Assembly (NCBI GenBank): GCA_028290405.1
Contig: JAQGJX010000174.1
Span: 1-42,765, forward strand
Source of the DNA: Hyphomicrobiales bacterium
GTDB lineage: Bacteria > Pseudomonadota > Alphaproteobacteria > Rhizobiales > Beijerinckiaceae
Direction: 5' to 3'
Length of the DNA stretch: 42,765 nucleotides
Shown here: one piece after another, positions 16,422-24,758 of the stretch
Position numbering within the stretch: the stretch's first letter is position 1
Layout: each line of letters starts with the position of its first letter
Notes under the pieces: generated by a model
The model's input: the letters and a program-made list of their open reading frames with translations, nothing else
Told to the model about the DNA's origin: nothing
Databases searched by the model: none
Position numbers and translations under genes: made by a program

Positions 16422-17405
16422 CTACCCCGCCAGTTTCACGTCCGCCCGCTTGATGACGTCGCCCCACAGCTTGATCTCGGACGAGATGAACTGGGCGGCC
16501 TCTTCCGGCGTGTTGGCGATGGGCGTGGTCGCCTGCTCGAGAAACTTTCTGGTCACCTCGGGCGTGCGGATGACGCTCACGATGTCCTTGTTGATCTTGT
16601 TCACGATGGCGTCCGGCGTGCCCTCCGGGGCCATGAAGGCGAACCAGGCGATGGCGGAGAAACCCGGAATGCCCGCTTCCGACACGGTCGGCACGTCGGG
16701 CAGTTGCGCCGCGCGCTGGGCCGAGCAGACCGCCAGGATCTTGATGGCGCCGCCCTGGTGCTGGGAGAGCGACGAGGCGATGTTGTCGAAGAACAGATCC
16801 ACGTGGCCCGCCACCAGATCGTTCAGCGCGGGCGCCGTGCCGCGATACGGCACCTGGTTGAACTTCACGCCCGCCAGCACTTCGAACATCGCCGCGGTGA
16901 GGTGCGACGTTGAGCCGTTGCCCTGGTTGGCGACGTTGATCTTGCCCGGATTGGCCTTGGCCTTCTCGATCAGCTCCTTGACGGAATTGACCCCGAGCTT
17001 GGTGCTGACCGCCACCACGTTGGGCGCCGAGCCCATGATGGTGATCGGCTTGAACTTGGTGGGGTCGTAATTCAGCTTCGGATAGAGATTGTGGTTGATG
17101 GCGATCGGCGGCGGGGGCGCAGCCATGAGCGTGTAGCCGTCCGGCTTCGCGAGCGCGACCGCCTCGGCGCCGATGTTGCCGCCTGCGCCCGTCTTGTTCT
17201 CGATGATGATCGACTGCTTCCAGATGGGGCCCAGCCCCTCTGCGACGATGCGCGGCAGCACGTCCGCCGAGCCGCCGGCCGGAAACGGAACGATGATCTT
17301 GACGGCTTGGCTCGGCCAGGCGTCCTGCGCGAAGGCGCCGGCGCGCAGCAGGGGCAGGCTGGCGGCGGCCGTTGCGAGCCCCAGGGTGAATTCGCGTCTG
17401 TTCAT
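16422..17405 (-). CDS. TctC/Bug-family solute-binding protein with twin-arginine signal
   Basis: A 327-residue periplasmic binding protein. It opens with MNRREFTLG, a twin-arginine-like motif, and a hydrophobic stretch ending GAFAQ, so export may be by Tat rather than Sec. The family core follows: VKIIVPFPAGGSADVLPR and NKTGAGGNIGAEAV. GGGAGGGA precedes the ATG at 17405. It is the last gene of an operon with the bicupin dioxygenase (64 bases upstream) and the FAH-family hydrolase, so its ligand is probably the aromatic or carboxylic acid degraded by them. TctA/TctB are absent from the window. Confidence 0.92.
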   Translation of the reverse strand: MNRREFTLGLATAAASLPLLRAGAFAQDAWPSQAVKIIVPFPAGGSADVLPRIVAEGLGPIWKQSIIIENKTGAGGNIGAEAVALAKPDGYTLMAAPPPPIAINHNLYPKLNYDPTKFKPITIMGSAPNVVAVSTKLGVNSVKELIEKAKANPGKINVANQGNGSTSHLTAAMFEVLAGVKFNQVPYRGTAPALNDLVAGHVDLFFDNIASSLSQHQGGAIKILAVCSAQRAAQLPDVPTVSEAGIPGFSAIAWFAFMAPEGTPDAIVNKINKDIVSVIRTPEVTRKFLEQATTPIANTPEEAAQFISSEIKLWGDVIKRADVKLAG

Positions 17406-17469
17406 CTGTCCCTCCCTCGGCGCCGCGCGCGGCGGGCCGGACCAATCCATATGTAGCGCAACGCGGCGC

Positions 17470-18672
17470 TTACGCCAGTTGAACGACCTCGCCCGCCTTG
17501 GTGCGGCCCTGCGCGCGGTATTGCCCGATGCGCTCGACCAGCGGCGCGTCGCTCATGGTGTAGAGCACGGCGTCCTTCGACGACGTGTTGAGATGGCGCC
17601 GCCACAGGAAGTTGGGCACCACGAAGATGTCGTTCTCCTGCCAGTCGAACGTCTCGCCCGCGACCTCCGTCTGGCCCCTGCCCTGCATCACCACGAACAC
17701 CGTGCTGGCGGTTTCGCGCTTGTGCAGCGTCTCCTCGCCGGCGCGGATCATCTGCGCGCCGTAGCCGATGGTGGGGAACAGCGGCCCGCCGTTGGCGGGG
17801 TTCACCATGGCGAGCGGCACGCCCTCATAGGGGTCGCCCGCCTCTCCCCGCAGGCCGTCCAGCGCCGCGCGCACGTCCGCGCCGCGGTAATGGATATAAG
17901 GCGAGGTGGAATGGCTGATGCCGCGCGCATGGCGCACGAAGGTCGGGATGAGCCCGCCCCGGCTGTAGAGCGCCTGGGAATAGCCCTCCGGCACGCTGGC
18001 CGCCTGCATGCGGTGGTTTCCGGTGGCGCCCGGCATGTCCTCGTCGAGCCAGATGAGGTCAAGGAACTCAAGCACCGGCCAGTCGAGGGTGTCGATCCAC
18101 GTCACGGGCGCCGCGCCGTCGTTGCCGTGGTCGTGCCACGTGCCGTTGGGCGTCAGGATGACGTCGCCGCGCGCGGCCGGGCAGCGCTCGCCCTCCACAT
18201 TGGTGTAGCCGCCATGTTCCGACAGGATGGTGCGGCTGGCGTTGGGGCTGTGCAGATGGGCCGGGGCCACGTCGCCGGGATTGTAGATCGACACCGCGCA
18301 ACGCAGGGCCGCGGCGATCTGCAGGCGCCCTCCGAGGCCCGGGTTGGTGAGCAGGAATTGCTGCCGGTCGGCGAACTCGATGGGCGGCACGTCGGCGCTT
18401 GAGGCGATGCCGGCGATCTTGTCGAGATAGGGCGAAATTTCGCGCCACTTCCAGTGGTGCGCCTTCGCCTTCATCTGCGCGGCCGCGACCCGGCCGGCGG
18501 CCATGGCGCCGGCGGTCCCCAGCCCCGTCTCCTTGAACCAGGGGCGCTGCGCGGGCGCGTTGGCCTGCGTGCGCAGCCAGATGTTGAGATGGGCGGCTTC
18601 GACGTTGAGGGCTTCCATCGCCTCGCGGGCGCCGGACGCCAGAGGGGCCTTTGCGTGTGCTGCCTGGTTCAT
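17470..18672 (-). CDS. Gentisate/salicylate 1,2-dioxygenase-like bicupin
   Basis: A 400-residue two-cupin protein of the gentisate 1,2-dioxygenase / 1-hydroxy-2-naphthoate dioxygenase family, which opens mono- or dihydroxylated aromatic acids next to the carboxylate with Fe(II) and O2. Iron ligands are probably H139-x-H141 (PAHLHSPNAS) and H180 (NGTWHDHGN). The second cupin covers about residues 300-370 (FVVMQGRGQTEVAGE). It is longer than the usual 340-370 residues, with an extra N-terminal segment, and lacks the usual HRH pattern, so substrate may differ from gentisate. The upstream gene is an FAH-family hydrolase 12 bases away, matching fumarylpyruvate hydrolase in gentisate pathways. Confidence 0.85.
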   Translation of the reverse strand: MNQAAHAKAPLASGAREAMEALNVEAAHLNIWLRTQANAPAQRPWFKETGLGTAGAMAAGRVAAAQMKAKAHHWKWREISPYLDKIAGIASSADVPPIEFADRQQFLLTNPGLGGRLQIAAALRCAVSIYNPGDVAPAHLHSPNASRTILSEHGGYTNVEGERCPAARGDVILTPNGTWHDHGNDGAAPVTWIDTLDWPVLEFLDLIWLDEDMPGATGNHRMQAASVPEGYSQALYSRGGLIPTFVRHARGISHSTSPYIHYRGADVRAALDGLRGEAGDPYEGVPLAMVNPANGGPLFPTIGYGAQMIRAGEETLHKRETASTVFVVMQGRGQTEVAGETFDWQENDIFVVPNFLWRRHLNTSSKDAVLYTMSDAPLVERIGQYRAQGRTKAGEVVQLA

Positions 18673-18684
18673 TGGGGCTCTCCC

Positions 18685-19542
18685 TCAGACGGTTTCGTCG
18701 GCGACGACGTTGCGCAGCACGCCCACCCCCTGCACCTCGATCTCCAGCACGTCCCCGGCGCGCAGCCACTTGGGGGGATCGAACCGCACGCCCGCGCCCG
18801 TGGGGGTGCCGGTGGCGATCACGTCGCCGGGCTCCAGCGTCGTGAAAGTGGAAATGTAGGCGATCAACTGCTCGAACGGGAAGATCATGCTGGCCGTCGT
18901 GTCGTCCTGCCGCACTTCTCCGTTCACCCGCGTGGTGATGCGCATGTTGTGCGGGTCGGCGATCTCGTCAGGCGTCGCCACCCAGGGGCCGAAGGAGCCG
19001 GAGGCTTCGAAATTCTTGCCCGCCGTCACGTTGTAGACGCCGTGCTTCATCCAGTCGCGCACGGAGCCTTCGTTGAAGCAGGAATAGCCGGCCACGTAGG
19101 CCAGCGCCTTGTCGGGGGAAATGCGGCGGCCGCGCGCGCCGATCAGGATGGCGATCTCGCCCTCGTAGTCGAATTCCACGGATTCGGGCGGGCGCATCAG
19201 GTTCCCGTTGTGGCCCGTCTGGGCCGAGGGCGTGCGGTAGAAGAGGCTTGGCCATTTGGGGGCGCCGACGTCGTGCTCGCCAGGGCGCGAGGTATAATTG
19301 ATGCCCACGCAGAGGATCTTGCCGGGGCGCACCACCGGCGGCAGGAACCGCACGGCGTCGAACGCGATCTCGGGCTTGGCCTGCGCGGCCAGCTTGACGG
19401 CGTCCTCGCGCGCCACGCCGCAGAGCGCATCCACGAGGCTGTTGGCGCGGCCCGCCAGGCGCGAGCCAAGGTCGAACAGGCCTCCGTCGAGCGCGAGCCC
19501 GAAGCTCTCCCGGCCTTCGTGAACATAGCTGGCGAGTTTCAT
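18685..19542 (-). CDS. Fumarylacetoacetate hydrolase-family protein
   Basis: A 285-residue FAH-family enzyme. The metal-binding core is visible as the FDYEGEIAILIGARGR block and GYSCFNEGSVRDW; IFPFEQLIAYIS and DVIATGTPTGAG complete the fold. Members hydrolyse fumarylpyruvate, acylpyruvates or fumarylacetoacetate, or act as 2-hydroxypentadienoate hydratases or decarboxylases. Placement as first gene of an operon with a gentisate-dioxygenase-like bicupin favours maleyl/fumarylpyruvate hydrolysis. No maleylpyruvate isomerase is directly linked, although two GST-family genes are elsewhere in the window. Divergent from the Rieske dioxygenase operon over 224 bases. Confidence 0.9.
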   Translation of the reverse strand: MKLASYVHEGRESFGLALDGGLFDLGSRLAGRANSLVDALCGVAREDAVKLAAQAKPEIAFDAVRFLPPVVRPGKILCVGINYTSRPGEHDVGAPKWPSLFYRTPSAQTGHNGNLMRPPESVEFDYEGEIAILIGARGRRISPDKALAYVAGYSCFNEGSVRDWMKHGVYNVTAGKNFEASGSFGPWVATPDEIADPHNMRITTRVNGEVRQDDTTASMIFPFEQLIAYISTFTTLEPGDVIATGTPTGAGVRFDPPKWLRAGDVLEIEVQGVGVLRNVVADETV

Positions 19543-19657
19543 GGGCGGCGGTCCTCCGGTCGGCGGTTTTGCACCGCCATGCTGGGCGCTAGAGACTGCC
19601 GCCGCGCGCTCTTGTCAACTGGAACGGGCGCCGGCGCGGACCCATTGACGCATCGCA

Positions 19658-19686
19658 TTGACTTGAGCGGACGAGGCCCCTTTAAC
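19658..19686 (+). promoter_or_regulatory. Putative promoter of the Rieske dioxygenase operon
   Basis: TTGACT at 19658-19663 and TTTAAC at 19681-19686 are 17 bases apart. A direct repeat CATTGAC occurs at 19643-19649 and 19656-19662, a 13-base period overlapping the -35, where an activator might bind. Transcription would start about 75 bases before the alpha-subunit gene. Confidence 0.42.
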
Positions 19687-19766
19687 TGCGCGCAGATGCG
19701 CACCGAGCGCCCCAAAAAACCACATGGCAAAAGCCCCATGGCAAGAAACCTGGATGGAAATCGCCC

Positions 19767-21029
19767 ATGACGGACCACCTGACGGCGCAAGCCCACGAGA
19801 CCCCGCTGCCGAACTGGCCGGAGGGCCTGACCCGCGTGCCCTACTGGGCGTTCCAGCGCGAGGACGTTTACGGGGCCGAGCAGGAGCGAATCTTCCAGGG
19901 CCCCGCCTGGCATTACCTCTGCCTTGAGGCCGACGTTCCCAACGCCGGCGATTACCGCACCACGTTCGTGGGCGACGCCTCCGTGGTCGTGACGCGGGAC
20001 GCCGATGGCGCCGTCAACGCCTTCGAGAACCGCTGCGCGCACCGCGGCGCGCTGATCTGCCTCGACGAGAAAGGCCACGGCAAGAAGGATTTCGCCTGCG
20101 TCTACCACGCCTGGACCTATGACCTGAAAGGCAACCTCACGGGCGTCGCCTTCCAGAAGGGCGTCAAGGGCAAGGGCGGCATGCCGCCGACCTTCAGGAT
20201 GTCCGACCATGGCCCGCGCCAGTTGCGCGTCGCCACCCTGCACGGGCTGGTGTTCGGCACGTTCGCCCATGACGGGCCGGCGCTGGACGACTACCTGGGC
20301 GAGGAAATCCACAGCCGCATCACGCGCGTACTCAAGGACCGCAAGCCCGTCGTGCTGTCGCGCTACACGCAGGCGCTTCCCAACAACTGGAAGCTCTACA
20401 TCGAGAACGTGAAAGACAGCTACCACGCCAGCATCCTGCACCTGTTCTTCACGACGTTCGAGCTGAACCGCCTGTCCCAGAAGGGCGCGATCATCGTGGA
20501 CGAGAGCGGCGGGCACCACGTCAGCTATTCAGCCATCGACCGCAAGGGCAAGACCTCCAGCGAAGATTACGCGCAGCAGAAGATCCGCTCCGAGAGCGGC
20601 TATCGGCTCGCCGACCCCTCCATGCTGCAAGGGTTCGACGAGTTCGGCGACGACGTGACGCTGCAAATCCTCACTGTGTTTCCGACCTTCGTGCTCCAGC
20701 AGATCCAGAACGCCATCGCGATCCGGCAGATCACGCCGCGCTCGCCGACCGAGACGGACCTGCACTGGACCATCCTGGGGTTCGAGACGGACACGCCCGA
20801 GGAGCGCCTCGTGCGCCTGAAGCAGGCCAACCTCGTGGGGCCGGCGGGCTTCATCTCCATGGAGGACGGGTGCGTGGGCGGTTTCGTGCAGCGCGGCGTC
20901 GCGGGCGCGCCCCGGGAGGCGTCCGTGGTCGAAATGGGCGGGCATGACGCCGAGAGCAGCGAAAGCCGCGTGACGGAGGCCTCCATCCGCGGCTTCTGGA
21001 AGGCGTGGCGCGCCCATATGGGGCTGTGA
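19767..21029 (+). CDS. Rieske ring-hydroxylating dioxygenase, alpha subunit
   Basis: A 420-residue catalytic subunit of an aromatic-ring-hydroxylating oxygenase. The Rieske [2Fe-2S] ligands are C90-x-H92 (CAHRGA) and C111-x-x-H114 (CVYHAW). The mononuclear iron site is in [13 protein letters not shown], with H220 and H225 and the bridging D217; a third acidic ligand is probably in [10 protein letters not shown] near the C-terminus. The sequence style is that of oxygenases for carboxylated aromatics (salicylate 5-hydroxylase NagG, anthranilate AndAc, terephthalate TphA2). The beta subunit follows six bases later. Ferredoxin and reductase genes are not nearby. Confidence 0.93.
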   Translation: MTDHLTAQAHETPLPNWPEGLTRVPYWAFQREDVYGAEQERIFQGPAWHYLCLEADVPNAGDYRTTFVGDASVVVTRDADGAVNAFENRCAHRGALICLDEKGHGKKDFACVYHAWTYDLKGNLTGVAFQKGVKGKGGMPPTFRMSDHGPRQLRVATLHGLVFGTFAHDGPALDDYLGEEIHSRITRVLKDRKPVVLSRYTQALPNNWKLYIENVKDSYHASILHLFFTTFELNRLSQKGAIIVDESGGHHVSYSAIDRKGKTSSEDYAQQKIRSESGYRLADPSMLQGFDEFGDDVTLQILTVFPTFVLQQIQNAIAIRQITPRSPTETDLHWTILGFETDTPEERLVRLKQANLVGPAGFISMEDGCVGGFVQRGVAGAPREASVVEMGGHDAESSESRVTEASIRGFWKAWRAHMGL

Positions 21030-21034
21030 GGAAC

Positions 21035-21535
21035 ATGAGCGCGATGCAAGAGACGTCAACGCAAGACCTGCAGGCCCTCACCTTCGCGATCATGCGCGCA
21101 CAGGCCGATTACGCGCGCTGCATCGACGACGACCGGCTGGAGGAATGGCCCGCGTTCTTCCTCGACCCTTGCCTGTACATGATCACCACGGCGAGCAACC
21201 ACCGCGACGGCATGGAGGCCGGGATCGTGTTCGCCAACTCGCGCGGCATGCTGAAGGATCGCATTTCAGCCCTGCGGGAGGCCAACATCTACGAGAAGCA
21301 GGCGTATCGCCACATCCTCGGCGCGCCCTGCGTGCTTGGCGAGGACGAGAAAGGCGTGCGCAGCGAGACGCCCTTCATGGTGGCCCGCATCATGCGCGAC
21401 GGCTCCACGATGCTGTTCGCCACGGGCCGCTATCTCGACACATACCGCATCGAAGACGGCGCGGCGCTGCTGGCGGAACGGCTCGTCGTCTGCGATTCCT
21501 CGCGCATCGACACCCTGCTGGCGATCCCGCTATGA
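21035..21535 (+). CDS. Ring-hydroxylating dioxygenase, beta subunit
   Basis: A 166-residue small subunit of the Rieske oxygenase, of the SnoaL-like cone fold. It contains the family's N-terminal helix followed by YARCIDDDRLEEWPAFF and the YEKQAYRHILG segment. Beta subunits are structural in the alpha3beta3 enzyme. The ATG at 21035 lies six bases after the alpha-subunit stop; an earlier in-frame start would overlap that gene. Its stop overlaps the start of the PdxA-like gene as ATGA, so the three genes are tightly coupled. Confidence 0.92.
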   Translation: MSAMQETSTQDLQALTFAIMRAQADYARCIDDDRLEEWPAFFLDPCLYMITTASNHRDGMEAGIVFANSRGMLKDRISALREANIYEKQAYRHILGAPCVLGEDEKGVRSETPFMVARIMRDGSTMLFATGRYLDTYRIEDGAALLAERLVVCDSSRIDTLLAIPL

Positions 21536-22503
21536 GCGCGCCGCAGAAGACCATCGCGGTCGCCATCGGCGATCCCAACGGCATCGGCCCCGAGATCGCC
21601 GTGAAGGCGGCCGCTGAACTGGCGCAGGGCGAGGGGCCGAAGACGCTCCTGGTCGGCGACGCCTATGTCATCCGGCATTACGCCGCCATGCTCGCCCCTG
21701 CCCTGCCGGTGGTGGAGAGCGCGCAGCCGCGCCCAGGCGCCATCTGCATCGTGGACGTTCCCTCGCTGCCGCAGGCCTCTTTCAAACCCGGCGACGTGAA
21801 CGGCTTCGCCGGCAAGGCGATGACGGACTATCTGGCCGCCGCCATGAAGCTTGTGGGCGAGGGCCGGGCGGACGCCATCGTGGGTTGTCCGCACAACGAG
21901 ACCGCGGTGCATCAGGCCGGCATTCCGTTCTCGGGCTATCCCGGCCTCATCGCCCGCCTGTCGGGCGCGCCCGAGGACACGGTCTTCATGATGTTCGTGG
22001 GCGGCGGGCTCAAGATCGTGCATGCCACCTTGCACGAACGCCTGGCCGACGGCCTTGCGCGCCTCACGCCGGACCTCGTGGTGGCGGCAGCCACCGCGGC
22101 GCACACGGCGCTGAAGCGCATCGGCGTTGCGGAGCCGAAGATCGGCGTCTTCGGCATAAACCCGCACGCGGGCGAAAACGGCCTGTTCGGCGACGACGAC
22201 GACCGCATCACGGTCCCGGCGGTCGCGCGCCTGAAAGCCGCCGGCGTCCACGCGGAAGGTCCCATCGGGGCCGACCTGCTCATCGGCCGGCGCGACCTCG
22301 ACGCGTTCGTGGCCATGTACCACGACCAGGGCCACATTCCAGTGAAGCTGCTGGCGGGCCGCAACGCCTGCGCGCTCTCCATCGGCGGCGGGGTGATCTT
22401 CTCGTCCACCGGCCACGGCAGCGCGTTCGACATCGCCGGAAAGGGGATAGCCGACCCGGAAGCCACGCTCCGGGCGGTGCGGCTCGTGGCGGGGGCGGGT
22501 TGA
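21532..22503 (+). CDS. PdxA/TphB-like metal-dependent dehydrogenase
   Basis: A 323-residue member of the PdxA family (4-phosphohydroxy-L-threonine dehydrogenase). GDPNGIGPE at 13-21, HNETAVHQAG at 121-130 and metal ligands H168, H212 (NPHAGENG) and H264 (YHDQGH) are conserved, so the enzyme is probably active. It is translationally coupled to the Rieske subunits, and no other vitamin B6 gene is nearby. The PdxA homologue TphB oxidises and decarboxylates the cis-dihydrodiol made by terephthalate dioxygenase, which fits this context better than pyridoxal phosphate synthesis. Phosphate-substrate versus diol-dicarboxylate specificity cannot be read from the motifs with certainty. Confidence 0.9.
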   Translation: MSAPQKTIAVAIGDPNGIGPEIAVKAAAELAQGEGPKTLLVGDAYVIRHYAAMLAPALPVVESAQPRPGAICIVDVPSLPQASFKPGDVNGFAGKAMTDYLAAAMKLVGEGRADAIVGCPHNETAVHQAGIPFSGYPGLIARLSGAPEDTVFMMFVGGGLKIVHATLHERLADGLARLTPDLVVAAATAAHTALKRIGVAEPKIGVFGINPHAGENGLFGDDDDRITVPAVARLKAAGVHAEGPIGADLLIGRRDLDAFVAMYHDQGHIPVKLLAGRNACALSIGGGVIFSSTGHGSAFDIAGKGIADPEATLRAVRLVAGAG

Positions 22504-22520
22504 CAACTAGAAATTGTCAA
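22500..22520. promoter_or_regulatory. Inverted repeat, candidate HigA operator
   Basis: TTGACAA / TTGTCAA form a perfect 7-bp inverted repeat with a seven-base spacer, overlapping the stop codon of the PdxA-like gene and located 14 bases before the higB remnant. Its position matches an autoregulatory site of a higBA module. Confidence 0.5.
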
Positions 22521-22533
22521 TTTCCGCTTCTGC

Positions 22534-22650
22534 ATGATCCGAAGCTTCAAAAGCAAGCGGCTGCGGAAGCTCTTTGATGAGTCGGACGGACGGGGGCTCG
22601 ACTGGTTTTCAGGTTTGACGACGGAGACGCCTTCGATCTCGAATCACTAG
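22534..22650 (+). pseudogene. higB: higB toxin remnant
   Basis: A 38-codon frame begins MIRSFKSKRLRKLF, the classical HigB/RelE-type toxin N-terminus, and ends NH-stop where intact toxins end YH-stop. Intact HigB is about 92 residues. The C-terminal strand of the toxin is still legible in another frame, as FRFDDGDAFDLE from base 22608. The central part, including the usual RALRKL and RLEALKGDR regions, is gone. The pattern indicates a large internal deletion plus small frame-shifting losses, so no active ribosome-dependent mRNA endonuclease can be made. Confidence 0.78.
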
Positions 22651-22661
22651 GAGTGCTGGAC

Positions 22662-22955
22662 ATGCGTATGAAGTCCCCTGTCCACCCTGGTCGCATCGTT
22701 CGAGAGGATTGCCTGCCGGAGCTCGGCGTCAGCGTTGGAGACGCGGCGAGCATGTTGGGCGTCAGCCGCCAGACGCTGGACAAGATCATCAACGGGCGCG
22801 GGGGAGTCACGCCCGACATGCCCATCAGGTTCGAGAAGGTGTTCGGCTCTTCCGCAGACACGTGGCTGCGCATGCAACTGGGCTACGATCTGGCGCAGGC
22901 CCGCGAGCGCGAGGCTGAAATCGTCGCCAGCCTAAAGCCGCGCAGCGCCGCCTGA
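22662..22955 (+). CDS. higA: HigA-family antitoxin / XRE-type DNA-binding protein
   Basis: A 97-residue HigA (VapI-type) protein with a helix-turn-helix: VSVGDAASMLGVSRQTLDKI at about residues 24-43, then the conserved MPIRFEKVFGSSADTWLRMQ and YDLAQARERE segments. It is full length. The ATG at 22662 has AGGAG eight bases upstream; a GTG nine bases earlier overlaps that site and is unlikely. HigA normally neutralises HigB and represses the operon. Here the upstream toxin is decayed, so the protein may survive as a solitary autorepressor or regulator of neighbouring genes. Confidence 0.9.
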   Translation: MRMKSPVHPGRIVREDCLPELGVSVGDAASMLGVSRQTLDKIINGRGGVTPDMPIRFEKVFGSSADTWLRMQLGYDLAQAREREAEIVASLKPRSAA

Positions 22956-22956
22956 C

Positions 22957-23343
22957 CTACCTCGCCCCGGTGGGCCAGAACGCCCACAGCAGCAGGGCCG
23001 CCGAGAGAACCCAGATTACGACGACGGCGATGAGCCCTGCCCGGCTTGTCGGCCGCTCGCCGATGCGCATCGCCTCCAGGCGGAACGCGTCCATCAGCGG
23101 GCGCGGGATGAGCCGCGCCGCAAGCATGATCCCCAGCGGCACGATGACGAGATCGTCGAGGTATCCCAGCACGGGCACGAAGTCGGGAATGAGGTCTATC
23201 GGGCTGAGCGCGTAGGCGGCCACTGCGGCGGCGACGATCTTCGCCCACACGGGGGTGCGGGGATCGCGCGCGGCGATCCAGAGGGCGAGGACGTCCCGCT
23301 TGATGCTTCTCGCCCAGGCTTTGGCGGATGCGATGAGGGCCAT
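22957..23343 (-). CDS. DUF1232 (YkvA-like) membrane protein
   Basis: A 128-residue protein with the DUF1232 signature SPIDLIPDFVPVLGYLDD at about residues 47-64, a hydrophobic segment just after (LVIVPLGIMLAARLIP), and a C-terminal transmembrane helix (AGLIAVVVIWVLSAALLLWAFW). The function of the family is unknown; it is often associated with the membrane. It is the third gene of a minus-strand run after the enoyl-CoA hydratase (13 bases away) and converges with higA at a one-base gap. Confidence 0.88.
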   Translation of the reverse strand: MALIASAKAWARSIKRDVLALWIAARDPRTPVWAKIVAAAVAAYALSPIDLIPDFVPVLGYLDDLVIVPLGIMLAARLIPRPLMDAFRLEAMRIGERPTSRAGLIAVVVIWVLSAALLLWAFWPTGAR

Positions 23344-23356
23344 GGAGGCCTCGGAT

Positions 23357-24145
23357 TCAGCGGTTCTGGAACTGCGGTTTGCGCTTTTCGACGAAGGCCG
23401 CCATGCCTTCCTTCTGGTCGTGGGTGGCGAACAGGGAATGGAACACCCGGCGCTCGAACAGCACGCCGTCGGACAGCGACGTCTCCTCGGCGCGGTTGAT
23501 GCATTCCTTGGCGAGCATCGCGGCCGCGCGCGGCATGGCGGCGATGGCTCTGGCCATGGCGAGCGTCTCGTCCAGCAGCTTCTCGGTCGGCACGATGCGC
23601 GCCACGAGGCCGCAGCGCTCGGCCTCGACGGCGTCGATCCGCCGGCCTGTCAGGCACATGTCCATCGCCTTCGCCTTGCCGACCGCGCGGGTGAGGCGCT
23701 GCGTGCCGCCAATGCCGGGAATGATGCCCAGCGTAATTTCCGGCTGGCCGAACTGCGCGTTCTCGGCGGCGACGATCAGGTCGCACAGCATGGCGAGTTC
23801 GCAGCCCCCGCCCAGCGCGAAGCCCGACACGGCCGCCAGGATCGGCTTGCGGATGCGCGTCATGGCGTCCCAGCCGGTGAAGCTGTCGCCGAGGAACGCG
23901 TCCGTATAGCTCAGCGACTGCATTTCCTTGATGTCGGCGCCGGCCGCGAAGGCCTTCGGCATGCCGGCGATCACGATGGCGCCCACCGCAGCGTCGGCGT
24001 CCAGCGCCTTGAGCGCGGCGATGACGTCGTGCATCACCTGCGCGTTCAGGGCGTTCAGGGCGTTCGGCCGGTTCAGCGTGACAAGGCCCACGCCGTCGCG
24101 CGTTTCAACGAGAATGGTCTCATACGCGCCCGCGCCGTCGCTCAT
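23357..24145 (-). CDS. Enoyl-CoA hydratase/isomerase (crotonase) family protein
   Basis: A 262-residue crotonase-fold enzyme. Oxyanion-hole segments [11 protein letters not shown] (near residue 64) and [10 protein letters not shown] (near residue 110) are present, as are [14 protein letters not shown] and the second acidic region [17 protein letters not shown], so it looks like a genuine hydratase adding water to 2-enoyl-CoA. GAGGGA lies just before the ATG, overlapping the stop of the preceding gene. It may belong to fatty or aromatic acid beta-oxidation; no CoA ligase or thiolase is adjacent. Confidence 0.92.
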   Translation of the reverse strand: MSDGAGAYETILVETRDGVGLVTLNRPNALNALNAQVMHDVIAALKALDADAAVGAIVIAGMPKAFAAGADIKEMQSLSYTDAFLGDSFTGWDAMTRIRKPILAAVSGFALGGGCELAMLCDLIVAAENAQFGQPEITLGIIPGIGGTQRLTRAVGKAKAMDMCLTGRRIDAVEAERCGLVARIVPTEKLLDETLAMARAIAAMPRAAAMLAKECINRAEETSLSDGVLFERRVFHSLFATHDQKEGMAAFVEKRKPQFQNR

Positions 24146-24154
24146 CGTGTTCCC

Positions 24155-24532
24155 TCAGTAGCGGACGCGCAGGCCCACGGCGCGCTGGGCGACGACCGGA
24201 ACGCCGCCGCCACGCAGGGCGAGGCAGGTCCCGTGGCCCTGCACGTCGCGATAATGCCGGTTGAGTCCGTTCCACCACGCCCGGCATTCCGCCCCGCTGG
24301 TGAAGCAGGCGTAGTCGTCGCGCCACTCGACGCCCGCAACGCCGGACACGGCGACGCGCTTGCCGCCCGAGAAGTGTCCGAGCCAGAGCCCATAGGGCCC
24401 CGGCAGCCCGGAGAGCGACTTGCACGCCTGCGCGGGCCTGCTGCTCCACGCGTGGGCCGACCCGGCGAACGACAGGGATGCCGCCAGGGACGCGCCGACG
24501 ACCAGGGATACGCGCAGAGTGTTGAGCTTCAT
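24155..24532 (-). CDS. Small exported hypothetical protein
   Basis: A 125-residue protein of unknown function. A Sec signal peptide (MKLNTLRVSLVVGASLAASL up to about residue 29, SAHA-W) is followed by a mature part with four cysteines (in QACKS, YACFTS, AECRA and GTCLA), consistent with two periplasmic disulfides, and several tryptophans. I do not recognise a domain. It is the first gene of a minus-strand run with the enoyl-CoA hydratase nine bases downstream. An in-frame ATG three codons earlier is an alternative start. Confidence 0.7.
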   Translation of the reverse strand: MKLNTLRVSLVVGASLAASLSFAGSAHAWSSRPAQACKSLSGLPGPYGLWLGHFSGGKRVAVSGVAGVEWRDDYACFTSGAECRAWWNGLNRHYRDVQGHGTCLALRGGGVPVVAQRAVGLRVRY

Positions 24533-24758
24533 CAGAATCATCTCGCTGCGAACGGCGGCGCAAGCCACATGACTGAGCTAGGAGAGAGGGGCCAGCCTGT
24601 CAATCGCCGGGCGAACCGGACGGGCCCGATTCCCCGGCGGCGCGACATGAGCGCCCTCCCCGGGCGGACCCAACGGGCGCCCCGGATGCCCGAACGCCAG
24701 GCTTGTGGGGCGCCGATGGCGCGCCCACCATCCGCCCTCGCGTGGGCGGAGGAGCGTT

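Noticed and set aside
21532-22503. Naming the PdxA-like gene pdxA and inferring vitamin B6 synthesis
   Set aside because: Translational coupling to Rieske subunits and lack of other B6 genes point to a TphB-like catabolic role.
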